DNA of 51,369 nt from DASRDZ01 sp035652335 (GCA_035652335.1 DASRDZ010000100.1:1-51369); one strand, 5' to 3'; counted from the first letter of the stretch, positions 24,504-33,239 are shown. Program-made: numbers and translations. The notes: generated by a model not told the origin, from the letters alone.

Positions 24504-25400
24504 TCAGTCGGCGGCGACGGGGAGGTAGAAGACCCCGGGGTCGAGCAGCCCGTCGGCGCTGGTGATGCGCTGCAGCAGCCGGTCGGCCGCCGCGAAGGCC
24601 TGGTCGCGCAGGGCGGCGAAGTCGAGCACCCGCGGTGCGCGCATGTGGACCGGCGCCCGCGGGCAGATCAGCGTCACCGGCAGGCGCGAGCTGAAACGGT
24701 CGAAGTCGGCCACAACTCGTGCATGCAGGGCGACCTGCATCATCCGCTCCAGCACCTCCTCCCACTTGGAGAAGGTCTGCACCGGCGAGTCGGCGGTGAG
24801 GTCGATGGCGATGATCCGGGTGGGCTGCAGCTCGTAGGCGGTGGACAGCCCGCAGTTCTCGGTGACTCCGCCGTCGACGTACTGCCGGTCGCCGACGCGA
24901 ACCGCGGGGAACACGCCGGGAATGGCGCAGGAGGCGCACAGCGCGTCCTCCAGCGATTCGTGACCGTCCGCCCCGAGCACGACGGGCGTGCCCTCGGAGA
25001 GGTCGGTGACGATGACGTGCAGGGGGATCTGCAGATCCTCGTAGCCGCGCACGTCGACGAGGCCGAAGGCGAAGCGCACCAGGTCGCGGATGCACTGCCC
25101 GCTGCGCAGGTAGGGCCGCCGCCGCAGCCGGTTGGCGACCATCTGCAGCCGCTGCGCGCGGAACACCGCCCGGGTGTGCTCCGACGCCCACACCTGCTCG
25201 AGCAGCGGGACCGCGCGCTCCAGTCCCACCGCCGCGACCATGGCCGCGTTGAGGGCGCCCACCGAGGTGCCCACGCACGCGTCGGGCCGGATGCCGCGCT
25301 CCGCCAGTGCTCGCAGCACGCCGAGCTGGGCCGCGCCGCGGCCACCACCACCGCCCAGAACCAGGACGGTGCGCTCCGGACCCCGTGTCAGCGTGTGCAT
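24504..25400 (-). CDS. Patatin-like phospholipase/esterase
   Basis: A 298-residue patatin-domain protein. It has the oxyanion-hole loop GGGGGRGAAQLG (16-27), the nucleophile elbow GTSVG (Ser46) and the catalytic Asp in YVDGG (Asp176), giving the Ser-Asp dyad of the RssA/YchK-type bacterial patatins. No signal peptide is visible, so it is probably cytoplasmic. It is divergent from the GGDEF-EAL gene and upstream of the crotonase gene on the same strand. The substrate (lipid or lysophospholipid) is inferred from the family. Confidence 0.9.
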   Translation of the reverse strand: MHTLTRGPERTVLVLGGGGGRGAAQLGVLRALAERGIRPDACVGTSVGALNAAMVAAVGLERAVPLLEQVWASEHTRAVFRAQRLQMVANRLRRRPYLRSGQCIRDLVRFAFGLVDVRGYEDLQIPLHVIVTDLSEGTPVVLGADGHESLEDALCASCAIPGVFPAVRVGDRQYVDGGVTENCGLSTAYELQPTRIIAIDLTADSPVQTFSKWEEVLERMMQVALHARVVADFDRFSSRLPVTLICPRAPVHMRAPRVLDFAALRDQAFAAADRLLQRITSADGLLDPGVFYLPVAAD

Positions 25401-25565
25401 TCGATCCCTCTACCCTGGCAGACGCCCCACGCCATCCTGCTCTTGCGGTCCGCGGCGCGGATCGCGCAGCGGTGACAGGGCCAAAAAAGCCTTTCCACGT
25501 TCGGCCCCGCCGGGTGACCCGCCGTCACGGCGCTGTGACAGGTGCGGCAGTAGAGTGCGGAGCAG

Positions 25566-27362
25566 ATGGGCCAGAGCGCGTCGCGATCCTGGACCACCGT
25601 GGTCCCGATCGCCCTGAGGAGACTGGCGGCAGGGCTGCGACCGAGTCCGACAGCCGGCGCTCCGGAGATGGCCAGGGCGGGCGCCTACCTCTACGGCGCC
25701 GGCGGGACGCTGGTCGCGGCCTCGCTGCTGCTTCGCGTGCCCGGCGCGCGCCCCGAGCTCCTCGGCGGCGTCGCGGCCGTCGCGGTGGCGGTGGCCGCCG
25801 GGCTCTGGCGGTGGGGCCATCGTCTCGCGCCCGAGCTGTACCCGGTGCTCACCGCGCTGGGGACCGCCCTGGTCACCGTGGTGGTCCGCTTCGGCGGCGA
25901 CGGCGCGCAGGCGTACGCCTTCATCTACGTCTGGGCCGCGCTCTACGCCTTCTACTTCTACGAGCCGCTGCAGGCGATGCTCCAGGTGGCGCTGATCACC
26001 CTGGCGTGTGGACTGGTCGGTCCATTCGGGCCGGTCCGCGGCGTGGTGCTGCTGATGGTGGCCGGCACGGTCATCATCGTCGGCCGGTGGACGCAGGTGT
26101 CGATCCGTCGCGTCCAGTCGCTGGCGCGCACCGACCCGCTCACCGGCGTTCCCAACCGGCGCGCCTGGGACGAGGAGCTGCAGCGCGGCATCGCCCGCCG
26201 CCGGCGCGACGGCGAGCCGCTCTGCGTCGCCATGCTCGACCTCGACCACTTCAAGATCTTCAACGACGAGCAGGGCCACCAGGCGGGCGACCGCATCCTG
26301 CAGACCGTGGTCACCTCCTGGCTCTCGGTGCTGCGCGGCGGCGACGTGCTGTCCCGCTACGGCGGTGAGGAGTTCACCGTGCTGCTCAGCGGCTGCAGGA
26401 TCGAGCGGGCGCACGCCATCGTCGAGCGGCTGCGCGAGCTGGTGCCGCGCGGCCTCACCTGCTCCGCGGGCATCGCCGAGTGGGACGGGCAGGAGTCGCA
26501 GGTCGCCCTCATGGAACGCTGCGACGCGGCGCTGTACGAGGCCAAGTCGCGCGGGCGCAACCGCATGGTCATCGCCCCCTCGCCGTCCGAGGCCGACGGC
26601 AGCGGCATCCTCGCCCAGGCCGCGCGCTGGGCCGACACCGTGCTGCGCGTGCTGGCCAGCCGCGACGTCGACGTCGTCTTCCAGCCCGTCGTCCGGCTCG
26701 GCGACCGTGGCATCACCGGCTTCGAGGCGCTCTCCCGCCCAGCGGGCTGGACCGGCGGCAGCGTCGAGGGGCTCTTCGCCGCGGCCCAGCGCATGGGCCT
26801 GGTGCGCGAGCTCGACCACCTCTGCCGCCGCACCGCGGTGGCGGTCGCCACCGGGTTGACGCCGGGGCTGCCCGTGTTCATCAACGTGAGCGTCGCCGCG
26901 CTGCTCGACCCGCTGCACGACGTCGACCAGCTCTTGCTGCTGCTCGACTGGGCGGGACGCCGTCCCGAGGACGTGGTGCTCGAGGTCAGCGAGCGCGAGA
27001 GCGTCACCAACGTCGGGCGGTTGGTGCAGGTGCTCGCAGCCCATCGCGAGCACGGCATCCGCTTCGCCCTCGACGACGTCGGCGAGGGTCGCTCGACGTT
27101 CGAGACACTTGCTGCGGCGCGTCCCGAGTTCATCAAGATCGCCACCAGCTTCACCCAGCGCGTCGACCAGGTCGGCCCGCGGGCCACCATCCTCGCCGCC
27201 CTCGCCTTCGCCCGCGCCAGCGGGGCCGAGGTGATCGCGGAGGGCATCGAGGACCAGCGCGTTCTCGACATGCTCGTCGAGCTGGGCGTGCAATACGGCC
27301 AGGGCTACCACCTCGGCCGGCCCGCGGCGCTGACCGCCATCGAGCTCGCCGAAGCGCGCTGA
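25566..27362 (+). CDS. Membrane GGDEF-EAL cyclic-di-GMP enzyme
   Basis: A 598-residue protein with about six N-terminal transmembrane helices (about 40-175), then a GGDEF domain with an intact GGEEF motif (266-270) and an inhibitory-site RGGD five residues before it, followed by an EAL domain. The EAL part keeps most metal and catalytic positions: EAL in GFEALSRP, Asn in FINVS, Glu in LEVSE, DD in ALDDVGEG, Lys in FIKI and Glu in AEGIED. The usual KID is IKIA. It probably both makes and breaks cyclic-di-GMP, with one activity dominant under membrane control. TAGAGT lies 9 nt before the ATG. Confidence 0.9.
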   Translation: MGQSASRSWTTVVPIALRRLAAGLRPSPTAGAPEMARAGAYLYGAGGTLVAASLLLRVPGARPELLGGVAAVAVAVAAGLWRWGHRLAPELYPVLTALGTALVTVVVRFGGDGAQAYAFIYVWAALYAFYFYEPLQAMLQVALITLACGLVGPFGPVRGVVLLMVAGTVIIVGRWTQVSIRRVQSLARTDPLTGVPNRRAWDEELQRGIARRRRDGEPLCVAMLDLDHFKIFNDEQGHQAGDRILQTVVTSWLSVLRGGDVLSRYGGEEFTVLLSGCRIERAHAIVERLRELVPRGLTCSAGIAEWDGQESQVALMERCDAALYEAKSRGRNRMVIAPSPSEADGSGILAQAARWADTVLRVLASRDVDVVFQPVVRLGDRGITGFEALSRPAGWTGGSVEGLFAAAQRMGLVRELDHLCRRTAVAVATGLTPGLPVFINVSVAALLDPLHDVDQLLLLLDWAGRRPEDVVLEVSERESVTNVGRLVQVLAAHREHGIRFALDDVGEGRSTFETLAAARPEFIKIATSFTQRVDQVGPRATILAALAFARASGAEVIAEGIEDQRVLDMLVELGVQYGQGYHLGRPAALTAIELAEAR

Positions 27363-27372
27363 ACCCGTCGAA

Positions 27373-27427
27373 TTGCGCAGGGATGCATGCGCAACGGCGC
27401 AGGTTTCCAGCGGCGAAGCGTGCGCAA
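27373..27427 (+). repeat. Three TTGCGCA/TGCGCAA elements before the RDD gene
   Basis: TTGCGCA (27373-27379), TGCGCAA (27388-27394) and TGCGCAA (27421-27427) lie between the GGDEF-EAL stop and the RDD gene. The first two are inverted and could form a hairpin; the third repeats the second. They may be a regulator site or a weak terminator. Confidence 0.3.
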
Positions 27428-27487
27428 CCCTTCCTTGCAGGCTAGCCTAGCGCCGACACGGGCTCACCCAACGGAGGACGTCATCCC

Positions 27488-28069
27488 ATGCAGTCCCCAG
27501 CTCCAGGCGAATCCACGCAGTCGCAGGCGCCGGCGGCCCCACCACCGCCACCGGCTCCGCCGGCCGCCTACGGTGCACCCCCTGAGGCGGGGCAGTGGGT
27601 GGGACCGCCGACACAGCAGGCCGTCGCCGGCCCCGCTCCTGGACTTGCCTACGCGGGCTTCTGGTGGCGCGTCGCGGCAACGCTCATCGACGATGTGCTC
27701 CTCTTCATCATCCTCTTCATCGGAGGCCGGGCCTTCGTCAAGGGCATCGACTACGGCAACGGCAACATCGTCATCACCGAGGGCCAGTGGTGGTGGGTCG
27801 TCTGGGGGATCGTCGCGACGCTCTACGTGCCGGTCACCTGGGCGATGCTCGGCGAGACCATCGGCCACCGCGTCCTGGGCATGGAGATCCGCCGCGTCGA
27901 CGACGGCCAGCGGCCCGGCGCCGGGCAGGTGGTGGTGCGCTACCTCGGCTACCTCGCGTCGTCGATCATCATCGGCATCGGCCTGCTGATCGCCGCGTTC
28001 GACGTGCGCAAGCAGGGTCTGCACGACAAGCTCGCCGGAACCGCGGTGGTGCGCAGGCTTCCCACATGA
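27488..28069 (+). CDS. RDD-family membrane protein
   Basis: A 193-residue protein with a Pro/Ala/Gln-rich cytoplasmic N-terminus (1-52) and an RDD domain: AGFWWRVAATLIDDVLL, with the Arg and Asp pair in the first helix, TIGHRVLGMEIRRVDD between helices, and KQGLHDKLAGTAVVRR at the end. Three transmembrane helices are apparent. RDD proteins are of uncertain role; some have been linked to transport or to insertion of other proteins. GGAGGA lies 9 nt before the ATG. Confidence 0.85.
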   Translation: MQSPAPGESTQSQAPAAPPPPPAPPAAYGAPPEAGQWVGPPTQQAVAGPAPGLAYAGFWWRVAATLIDDVLLFIILFIGGRAFVKGIDYGNGNIVITEGQWWWVVWGIVATLYVPVTWAMLGETIGHRVLGMEIRRVDDGQRPGAGQVVVRYLGYLASSIIIGIGLLIAAFDVRKQGLHDKLAGTAVVRRLPT

Positions 28070-28094
28070 CACCGCGGTAACAGCCCGGGCAACG

Positions 28095-28147
28095 GCGGTT
28101 CAGAAGGGGAGGCGCTGGTTCGTTCGCTCGCTACCCTTCTGAACCGC
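28095..28147 (+). promoter_or_regulatory. 14-bp inverted repeat over the hydrolase-LuxR start
   Basis: GCGGTTCAGAAGGG (28095-28108) and its exact complement (28134-28147) are separated by 25 nt. The right arm ends 1 nt before the ATG at 28149 and overlaps a TACCCT -10-like box (28132-28137). This is a good candidate operator for autoregulation by the LuxR-type protein, or a structure blocking its translation. No U-tract follows, so a terminator is less likely. Confidence 0.5.
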
Positions 28148-28148
28148 A

Positions 28149-29228
28149 ATGCTCGTCGCCCTGCCGGGTTCCGGCGCCGCCCAACCGCGCCGCCGCGCCG
28201 CCACCCCGTTCCTCCCCGCGCCCGTGGTGCGTTCGGCGACCGATGCGAGCGGGCGCAGCGTCGCCTGGTCGGTGAGCGGCAGCGGCGGGCCGCCGACGGT
28301 CGAGGTGTCCGGACTGCCGACCCACCTCCTCCTCGACTGGCGCGACCCGCTGCTCGGCGACTTCCAGCGCGAGCTGGGCGCCGAGCGCCGCCTGCTCCGC
28401 CACGACCGGCCGGGCACGGGCCTGTGCGGCGGCGCCGCGGCGGCGCCGCATCTCGACGCCACCGCGCTCGACGCCGTCGTCGCAGCGTCCGGCGAGGGTC
28501 GCGTCGCGCTGCTGGCGCACAGCTTCGGCGCGGCCGCTGCGGTCGAGCTGTGCCTGCGCCGCCCCCAGGCGGTGTCGCACCTCGTCCTCTTCGGCGCCGC
28601 CGCACGCCTGCACGACGACCCCGGCTCCGGGGCGCTGACGCCGCAGCTCGCCGATGCGCTGGCCCGCCTGGCGCGGGCCGACTGGCAGCTCGCCTCGCGC
28701 ACCCTCGCGGACCTGCTGCTCCCCGGCGCCGACAGCGCGACGCTCAACGCGTATTCGGAGCACCTGCGCACCGTCGCCGGCGGGGAGGCCGCAGCGGAGA
28801 TGCTCCGCGCCGTGCGCGACGTCGACCTGCGCGAGATGCTGCCGCACATCGCCGTGCCCACGCTGGTGCTGCATCGCCGCGACGACCGCGTGGTGGCGCT
28901 GCACGCCGCGCGCGACCTCGCCTCGCGCATCGCGGGCGCACGCCTCGAGGTGCTCGACGGCGCGGAGCACCTGCCCCACGCGGGCGACACCGCATCCGTC
29001 AGCGCCGCGATCGCGCGCTTCCTCAGCCCCGCCGTCCACCCGCTGACCCGTCGCGAGATCGACGTGCTCCGCCAGATCGGTGAGGGGCTCACCAACCAGG
29101 AGGCGGGCGCCGAGCTGGGCGTGTCCGAGGCCACCGTCGCACGTCATCTCGCCAACGTCTACGCCAAGCTCGACGTGGCGACACGGGGTGCTGCGGTGGC
29201 GCGTGCTCGCCGCTGGGGTCTGCTGTAG
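28149..29228 (+). CDS. Alpha/beta-hydrolase fused to LuxR-type HTH
   Basis: A 359-residue protein. Residues about 25-285 form an alpha/beta-hydrolase fold with a nucleophile elbow LLAHSFGAAA (Ser125), a later acid in VLHRRDDRVVALH and a His in GAEHLPHAGD, so the catalytic triad is probably intact. The last 60 residues are a LuxR/GerE helix-turn-helix (LTRREIDVLRQIGEGLTNQE, then LGVSEATVARHLANVYAKL). It is likely a one-component regulator whose hydrolase domain binds or turns over a small ester or lactone-like signal. Residues 1-24 are low-complexity, and GTG codons near 28224 could be the true start. Confidence 0.85.
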   Translation: MLVALPGSGAAQPRRRAATPFLPAPVVRSATDASGRSVAWSVSGSGGPPTVEVSGLPTHLLLDWRDPLLGDFQRELGAERRLLRHDRPGTGLCGGAAAAPHLDATALDAVVAASGEGRVALLAHSFGAAAAVELCLRRPQAVSHLVLFGAAARLHDDPGSGALTPQLADALARLARADWQLASRTLADLLLPGADSATLNAYSEHLRTVAGGEAAAEMLRAVRDVDLREMLPHIAVPTLVLHRRDDRVVALHAARDLASRIAGARLEVLDGAEHLPHAGDTASVSAAIARFLSPAVHPLTRREIDVLRQIGEGLTNQEAGAELGVSEATVARHLANVYAKLDVATRGAAVARARRWGLL

Positions 29229-29239
29229 GATCGGGGCCC

Positions 29240-30919
29240 ATGGGCCGACCACCGGCGCGCCTGCTGGCGCTGCTCGGACTCGCCGTCACCGCATGTGCAC
29301 CCGCCGCCGCGTCGCACGCAGCAAGCGCACCGCGGGGCGACGGCGGCAGCGTCCTCGCCGCCCCGATGCGCCCCTCCCTGCAGCAGGCGATGCGCACCGG
29401 CCGCGACCTCGGGCCCACCGCCCCAGCGACGCCGCTCCACCTCGAGGCGACCCTCGCCGGTCGCGACGGCGCGGCCCTGGAGGCGCTCGTCGGCCGGGGC
29501 GTTCGGGTCACTCCTGGCGAATACGCGCAGCGCTTCGCGCCCGACGCCGCAGCCGTCGACGCCGCACGGAGCCTGCTGGCCGCGCACGGCATCAGCCTGG
29601 CCTGGCGGCCGGGTGACCAGCTCGCCACCCTCGACGCCAGCGCCGCCGCGGCGCACGACGTCTTCGGGGTGAGCCTGCACGACTTCGTCGCCGCCGGCGG
29701 CGAGCGCTTCCACGCCCCCACGTCCGCATCCGTCGTGCCGGTCGCGCTGCGCAGCGTGATCACCGGCGTCACCGGCTTCGACGACTGGTCGCAGCACCAC
29801 GTGAGCGCCATCCCTTCGCCGCGGGGCGTGTCGCCGAAGGACATGGAGTCCTTCTACGACGTCAACGGCGTGCGGAGCAGCGTCGACGGCAGCGGCCTGA
29901 CCATCGTGCTCCCCGAGATCGACAGCTTCGACCAGTCCGACCTCGACGCCTACGCCGCCAAGTACGACCTCCCCTCCTTCGACGTCGAGGTGCATCGCAA
30001 CTCCGGCGCGTGGGGTGATCCCGACCCGCCCGACGACGAGGCCAACATGGACGTGGAGATCGCGCACGCCATGGCGCCGGGCGCGAAGCTCGTCGTCTAC
30101 TACTCCTCGCCGAAGAACACCGACGTGCTGCCGATGCTGCAGGCGATGTTCAGCGAGCAGGCGGGCCCCAGCACCATCGTCAGCAGCAGCATCGGCACCT
30201 GCGAGAGCCCCGACCAGAAGGCGGCGGCGCAGCAGGAGGAGGACATCGTCCGTGCGGCGGCGGCCAAGGGCACGTCGATCTTCGTGGCCTCCGGCGATCG
30301 CGGCGCCTACGACTGCACGCCCGAGGGCGACTACGACACCCTCGCCGTCGACCTCGACGGCAGCCTGCCCGACATCACCTCGGTCGGCGGCACCACGGCG
30401 TTCCTCGGCAGGAACGGCGGCTACTCCCGGGAGGTCGCCTGGGGCCAGCCGGTCGAGCAGTGGGGCGGCAACGGCGGGCTGAGCACGTTCTGGCAGCGTC
30501 CCTCGTGGCAGGCGGCGCCGGGCGTCGACAACCAGTACAGCAACGGCATGCGGCAGACCCCCGACGTCTCCGCCGACGCCGACTCGCAGAGCGGCTGGAA
30601 CGTGATCAGCCGCGGCGGCGAGCACAAGATCGGCGGCACCTCGTCGGCGGCGCCCTTCTGGGCGGGCATCACCGCGCTGCTCGACCAGGTCCTGCTGCAG
30701 CAGCACCATCCGACCATCGGCTTCGCCAACCCCGGCCTGTACTGGATGGCGCAGAACGCCTCGACGCTGGCCGCGCCGCCGTTCCACGACATCACGGTGG
30801 GCGACAACCTCTACTACCCGGCGACGGCGGGCTGGGATTACGCCAGCGGGCTGGGCAGCCCCGACGTCGGCGCGCTCGCCGTCGACTGGCCGAAGTACAT
30901 GGAGTCACAGGGACGATGA
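29240..30919 (+). CDS. S53 (sedolisin/kumamolisin) serine-carboxyl protease
   Basis: A 559-residue secreted protease. The signal ends in a possible lipobox (LAVTAC). A pro-domain (about 50-190) is followed by the catalytic domain with Glu267 and Asp271 in DDEANMDVE, the oxyanion Asp353 in ASGDRGAYD and the nucleophile Ser468 in GGTSSAAPFWAG. This is the Glu-Asp-Ser arrangement of acid-active sedolisins, and the C-terminal DITVGDN and YYPATAGWDYASGLG segments match the calcium-site region. TAGGAT ends 8 nt before the ATG, so the transcript may be leaderless. Its stop overlaps the next gene by 4 bp. Confidence 0.95.
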   Translation: MGRPPARLLALLGLAVTACAPAAASHAASAPRGDGGSVLAAPMRPSLQQAMRTGRDLGPTAPATPLHLEATLAGRDGAALEALVGRGVRVTPGEYAQRFAPDAAAVDAARSLLAAHGISLAWRPGDQLATLDASAAAAHDVFGVSLHDFVAAGGERFHAPTSASVVPVALRSVITGVTGFDDWSQHHVSAIPSPRGVSPKDMESFYDVNGVRSSVDGSGLTIVLPEIDSFDQSDLDAYAAKYDLPSFDVEVHRNSGAWGDPDPPDDEANMDVEIAHAMAPGAKLVVYYSSPKNTDVLPMLQAMFSEQAGPSTIVSSSIGTCESPDQKAAAQQEEDIVRAAAAKGTSIFVASGDRGAYDCTPEGDYDTLAVDLDGSLPDITSVGGTTAFLGRNGGYSREVAWGQPVEQWGGNGGLSTFWQRPSWQAAPGVDNQYSNGMRQTPDVSADADSQSGWNVISRGGEHKIGGTSSAAPFWAGITALLDQVLLQQHHPTIGFANPGLYWMAQNASTLAAPPFHDITVGDNLYYPATAGWDYASGLGSPDVGALAVDWPKYMESQGR

Positions 30920-32061
30920 GCGACGTGCCCGCGCCCGGTGACGCGGCGGTGCGCTGCCCGCACTGCGACGAGCCGGTGCCGCCGGGCGCCTACTGCGGCA
31001 ACTGCGGCGGGCACCTCGCCGACGCCGAGGCGGGGCGCCGCCGCTTCGCCTACGCCGCAGCGCCGCACGAGAGCGTGCACCGCGCCGCGGTGGTCAGCAC
31101 GCTGTTCCCGCACCTGCCCCACCGCCACGCGCACGTCTTCCGCGAGGTGCTCGGCGGCGGCGTGGCGGTGGTGATCCTGCTGGCCGCGCTGCGGCTCTAC
31201 ACACCGGCGACGATCGCGGCCGCGCTGCTGCTGCCGGTGCTCTACCTGCTCTACCTCTACGAGGTCGAGGTCTACGAGCACGAGCCCGTCCCCGTGCTGG
31301 CGGTCACCGCGGTCGCGGGCGTCGTGCTGGGAATGGCGTACAGCCTGGTGCTGCAGCACGTCTCGCAGCTGGCGCTCGCCGGCACCGGAAGCGGACCGCT
31401 CGTGTCGGGTGTGCTGCTGCCGGTGATCGCCCAGCTCCTCATGGTCGCGGGCCCTCTGCTGCTGCTCTCGCGGGCCCACTTCGACGAGGTGCTCGACGGC
31501 CTCACCTTCGGCGTCGCCGCCGCGCTGGGCTTCACCCTGGCGACGGTCGTCGCCGGCGAGTGGCACGTGCTCACCGCCAGCCTGCGCGGCAGCGGCGTGC
31601 CCACCGACTCGATGCTGCGCATCGTGCGCGGCGGCATCCTCGCCGCCGTGGTCAACGCCACCACCACCGGCCTGATCACCGCGACCCTCTGGCAGCGCCG
31701 CCATCACCGCGGGCGCGGCCGCCACCGCAGCGCCTGGCGAGGGCTGCCCGCCTCGGCCGGCGTGGCCTTGGTCGCCCAGATCGGGCTGGGGCTGGCCTCG
31801 TACTTCATCCAGGACCTTCTCCTCGACGTCGTCGTCTGGGCGATGGCCGCGGCGCTGCTGCTGGTCTGGCTGCGCGTGGTGCTGCACCATGCGCTGCTCG
31901 ACGAAGGCGGTGCGCTCCGGGTGGGCGCGCCGGCGATCTGCGTGGAATGCCATCACGTGGTTCCGACCATGCTCTTCTGCCCATCGTGTGGTGCGGCGCG
32001 GTCGGCCGCCCCCAAACAGCTGCACGTCCGTGCAATCCCCGCCCCGGAGGCGCCCGCATGA
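30916..32061 (+). CDS. Degenerate PrsW-like membrane protein with zinc ribbons
   Basis: A 381-residue polytopic protein with an N-terminal zinc ribbon (CPHC at 14-17, CGNC at 27-30), about eight transmembrane helices and a second C-terminal zinc ribbon (CVEC at 342-345, CPSC at 355-358). The membrane core resembles the PrsW intramembrane protease family in the DEVLDGLTFGVAAALGF segment. The EExxK catalytic motif normally just before it is absent (QLLMVAGPLLLLSRAHF), and no clear catalytic His is seen in the later helix, so it is probably not an active protease. The ATG overlaps the S53 protease stop and the gene overlaps the next by 4 bp. Confidence 0.7.
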   Translation: MSDVPAPGDAAVRCPHCDEPVPPGAYCGNCGGHLADAEAGRRRFAYAAAPHESVHRAAVVSTLFPHLPHRHAHVFREVLGGGVAVVILLAALRLYTPATIAAALLLPVLYLLYLYEVEVYEHEPVPVLAVTAVAGVVLGMAYSLVLQHVSQLALAGTGSGPLVSGVLLPVIAQLLMVAGPLLLLSRAHFDEVLDGLTFGVAAALGFTLATVVAGEWHVLTASLRGSGVPTDSMLRIVRGGILAAVVNATTTGLITATLWQRRHHRGRGRHRSAWRGLPASAGVALVAQIGLGLASYFIQDLLLDVVVWAMAAALLLVWLRVVLHHALLDEGGALRVGAPAICVECHHVVPTMLFCPSCGAARSAAPKQLHVRAIPAPEAPA

Positions 32062-32738
32062 GCCTCGCCGCCTTCCCGCCCTACGGCGCCGTCCCGCACG
32101 CCCACGTCCCACGCCGGCTACCCGACCGCCGCGTCCGCATCCTCGCCGCCGGCGCGGTCGCCGCCGTCACCGCCGCCGTCAGCCTGGTGGCCGTGCTGGT
32201 CCGCCCGACGACGCAGGCCTGCGGCTTCTACTGCGGTCCCCACGTCGAAGCGCCGCTGCGCGCCGCCGCGACGTACGTCAACAGCGCGCACGGGTTCAGC
32301 ATCGACTACTCGCCCGACGACCTGCAGGTCTCCACCGACCAGCCCGACCTCGTCGAGTTCCAGGCGGTCAACGGTGGACCCATCGGCTTCCGCGTGGTGC
32401 AGGCCGCCTCGCTCGACGCCGCCGTGACCCAGGCAATGCGGCGGCTGCCCTCGTCGTCGTTCCAGGACCTGCAGGAGGTGGGCCCGGTGCGCGGCGCGGA
32501 GATCGGCTACGTGCCGGGCAAGGGGACGGTGTGGTCGGCGACCTACTACCCCTCCGACGGCGGGGGCTCCTCCCCGGTGCGCATCGCTGTGATCGCGGCC
32601 CAATCGAACGGCCTCATGGTGGTGTCCACCATGGTGAGTGCCTATGATGCGGGCAACGACCACGCGCCCTACGGGCTGAGCGATGACAACGTCTTCGACT
32701 ACCCGGTCTCGAACTTCCACTTCCCGGGCTCGCAGTAG
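32058..32738 (+). CDS. Membrane-anchored extracytoplasmic protein, unknown
   Basis: A 226-residue protein with a basic cytoplasmic N-terminus, one transmembrane helix (about 27-48) and an extracytoplasmic domain starting with a Cys-x3-Cys pair (ACGFYCGP). The segment YVNSAHGFSIDYSPDDLQVS is typical of PsbP/DUF1795-like domains of surface lipoproteins. The large membrane protein encoded at 34009 contains a comparable segment (HDGRLTFSVEHPQFW). It overlaps the PrsW-like gene by 4 bp, so it belongs to the S53 operon. Function is unknown. Confidence 0.65.
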   Translation: MSLAAFPPYGAVPHAHVPRRLPDRRVRILAAGAVAAVTAAVSLVAVLVRPTTQACGFYCGPHVEAPLRAAATYVNSAHGFSIDYSPDDLQVSTDQPDLVEFQAVNGGPIGFRVVQAASLDAAVTQAMRRLPSSSFQDLQEVGPVRGAEIGYVPGKGTVWSATYYPSDGGGSSPVRIAVIAAQSNGLMVVSTMVSAYDAGNDHAPYGLSDDNVFDYPVSNFHFPGSQ

Positions 32739-32765
32739 CGCTCCGCAGCTGCGAGGTGCGGGCGC

Positions 32766-33239
32766 ATGACGCCGCGCCGCCGCCGGCTGCTGGCCGGCAC
32801 CGGCCTCTTCGTGCCCGCGGTGGCGCTGGTGTTCGTCTCCGTCTTCATCGGTCTGGGCGGAGCGGGGACGCAGACCTGCACCACCGCCGGCGCCTCGACG
32901 CAGACGAGCTGCAGCAGCGATCCGGTCGGCGCCGTCCTGGCCACCTTTCCCGCCGCCGTCGTCTGCCTCGTGCTGAGCGCCTCCGTGTTCCGCGGCGCAC
33001 GCTGGGCGCGCTGGCCCGCGGTGGCGGTGGCTGCCGTCGTCGCGACCGTCACCGCGGCGGCCGGGCTCGCCGTGCTGGTGGCGCTGATCGGCGATGGCCA
33101 GGCCCTCGGCGCCGTCTTCTTCGCCGTGGGCGGCGTGCTGCTCGTGGCGGTGTGCGCGCTGCCCGCGGTGGCGCTGGGGCAACCCGAGGGGGCCGAGGCG
33201 CTGCCCGGCCGCGGCGCCCCCGTCGGCGGATCGGCCTAG
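32766..33239 (+). CDS. Small polytopic membrane protein
   Basis: A 157-residue protein with four predicted transmembrane helices (about 9-30, 55-72, 82-105 and 110-132) and a short outer loop with three Cys (TCTTAGAST, SCSSD). No family is recognised. It is the last gene of the plus-strand run from 29240 and shares its terminal CTAG, read as TAG on each strand, with the convergent lipoprotein gene. Confidence 0.6.
   Translation: MTPRRRRLLAGTGLFVPAVALVFVSVFIGLGGAGTQTCTTAGASTQTSCSSDPVGAVLATFPAAVVCLVLSASVFRGARWARWPAVAVAAVVATVTAAAGLAVLVALIGDGQALGAVFFAVGGVLLVAVCALPAVALGQPEGAEALPGRGAPVGGSA

Noticed and set aside
25410..27311. A 633-codon open frame antisense to the GGDEF-EAL gene
   Set aside because: It is a GC-rich shadow: composition is His/Gly/Glu/Arg-biased with no domain, while the plus strand has clear GGDEF and EAL motifs.
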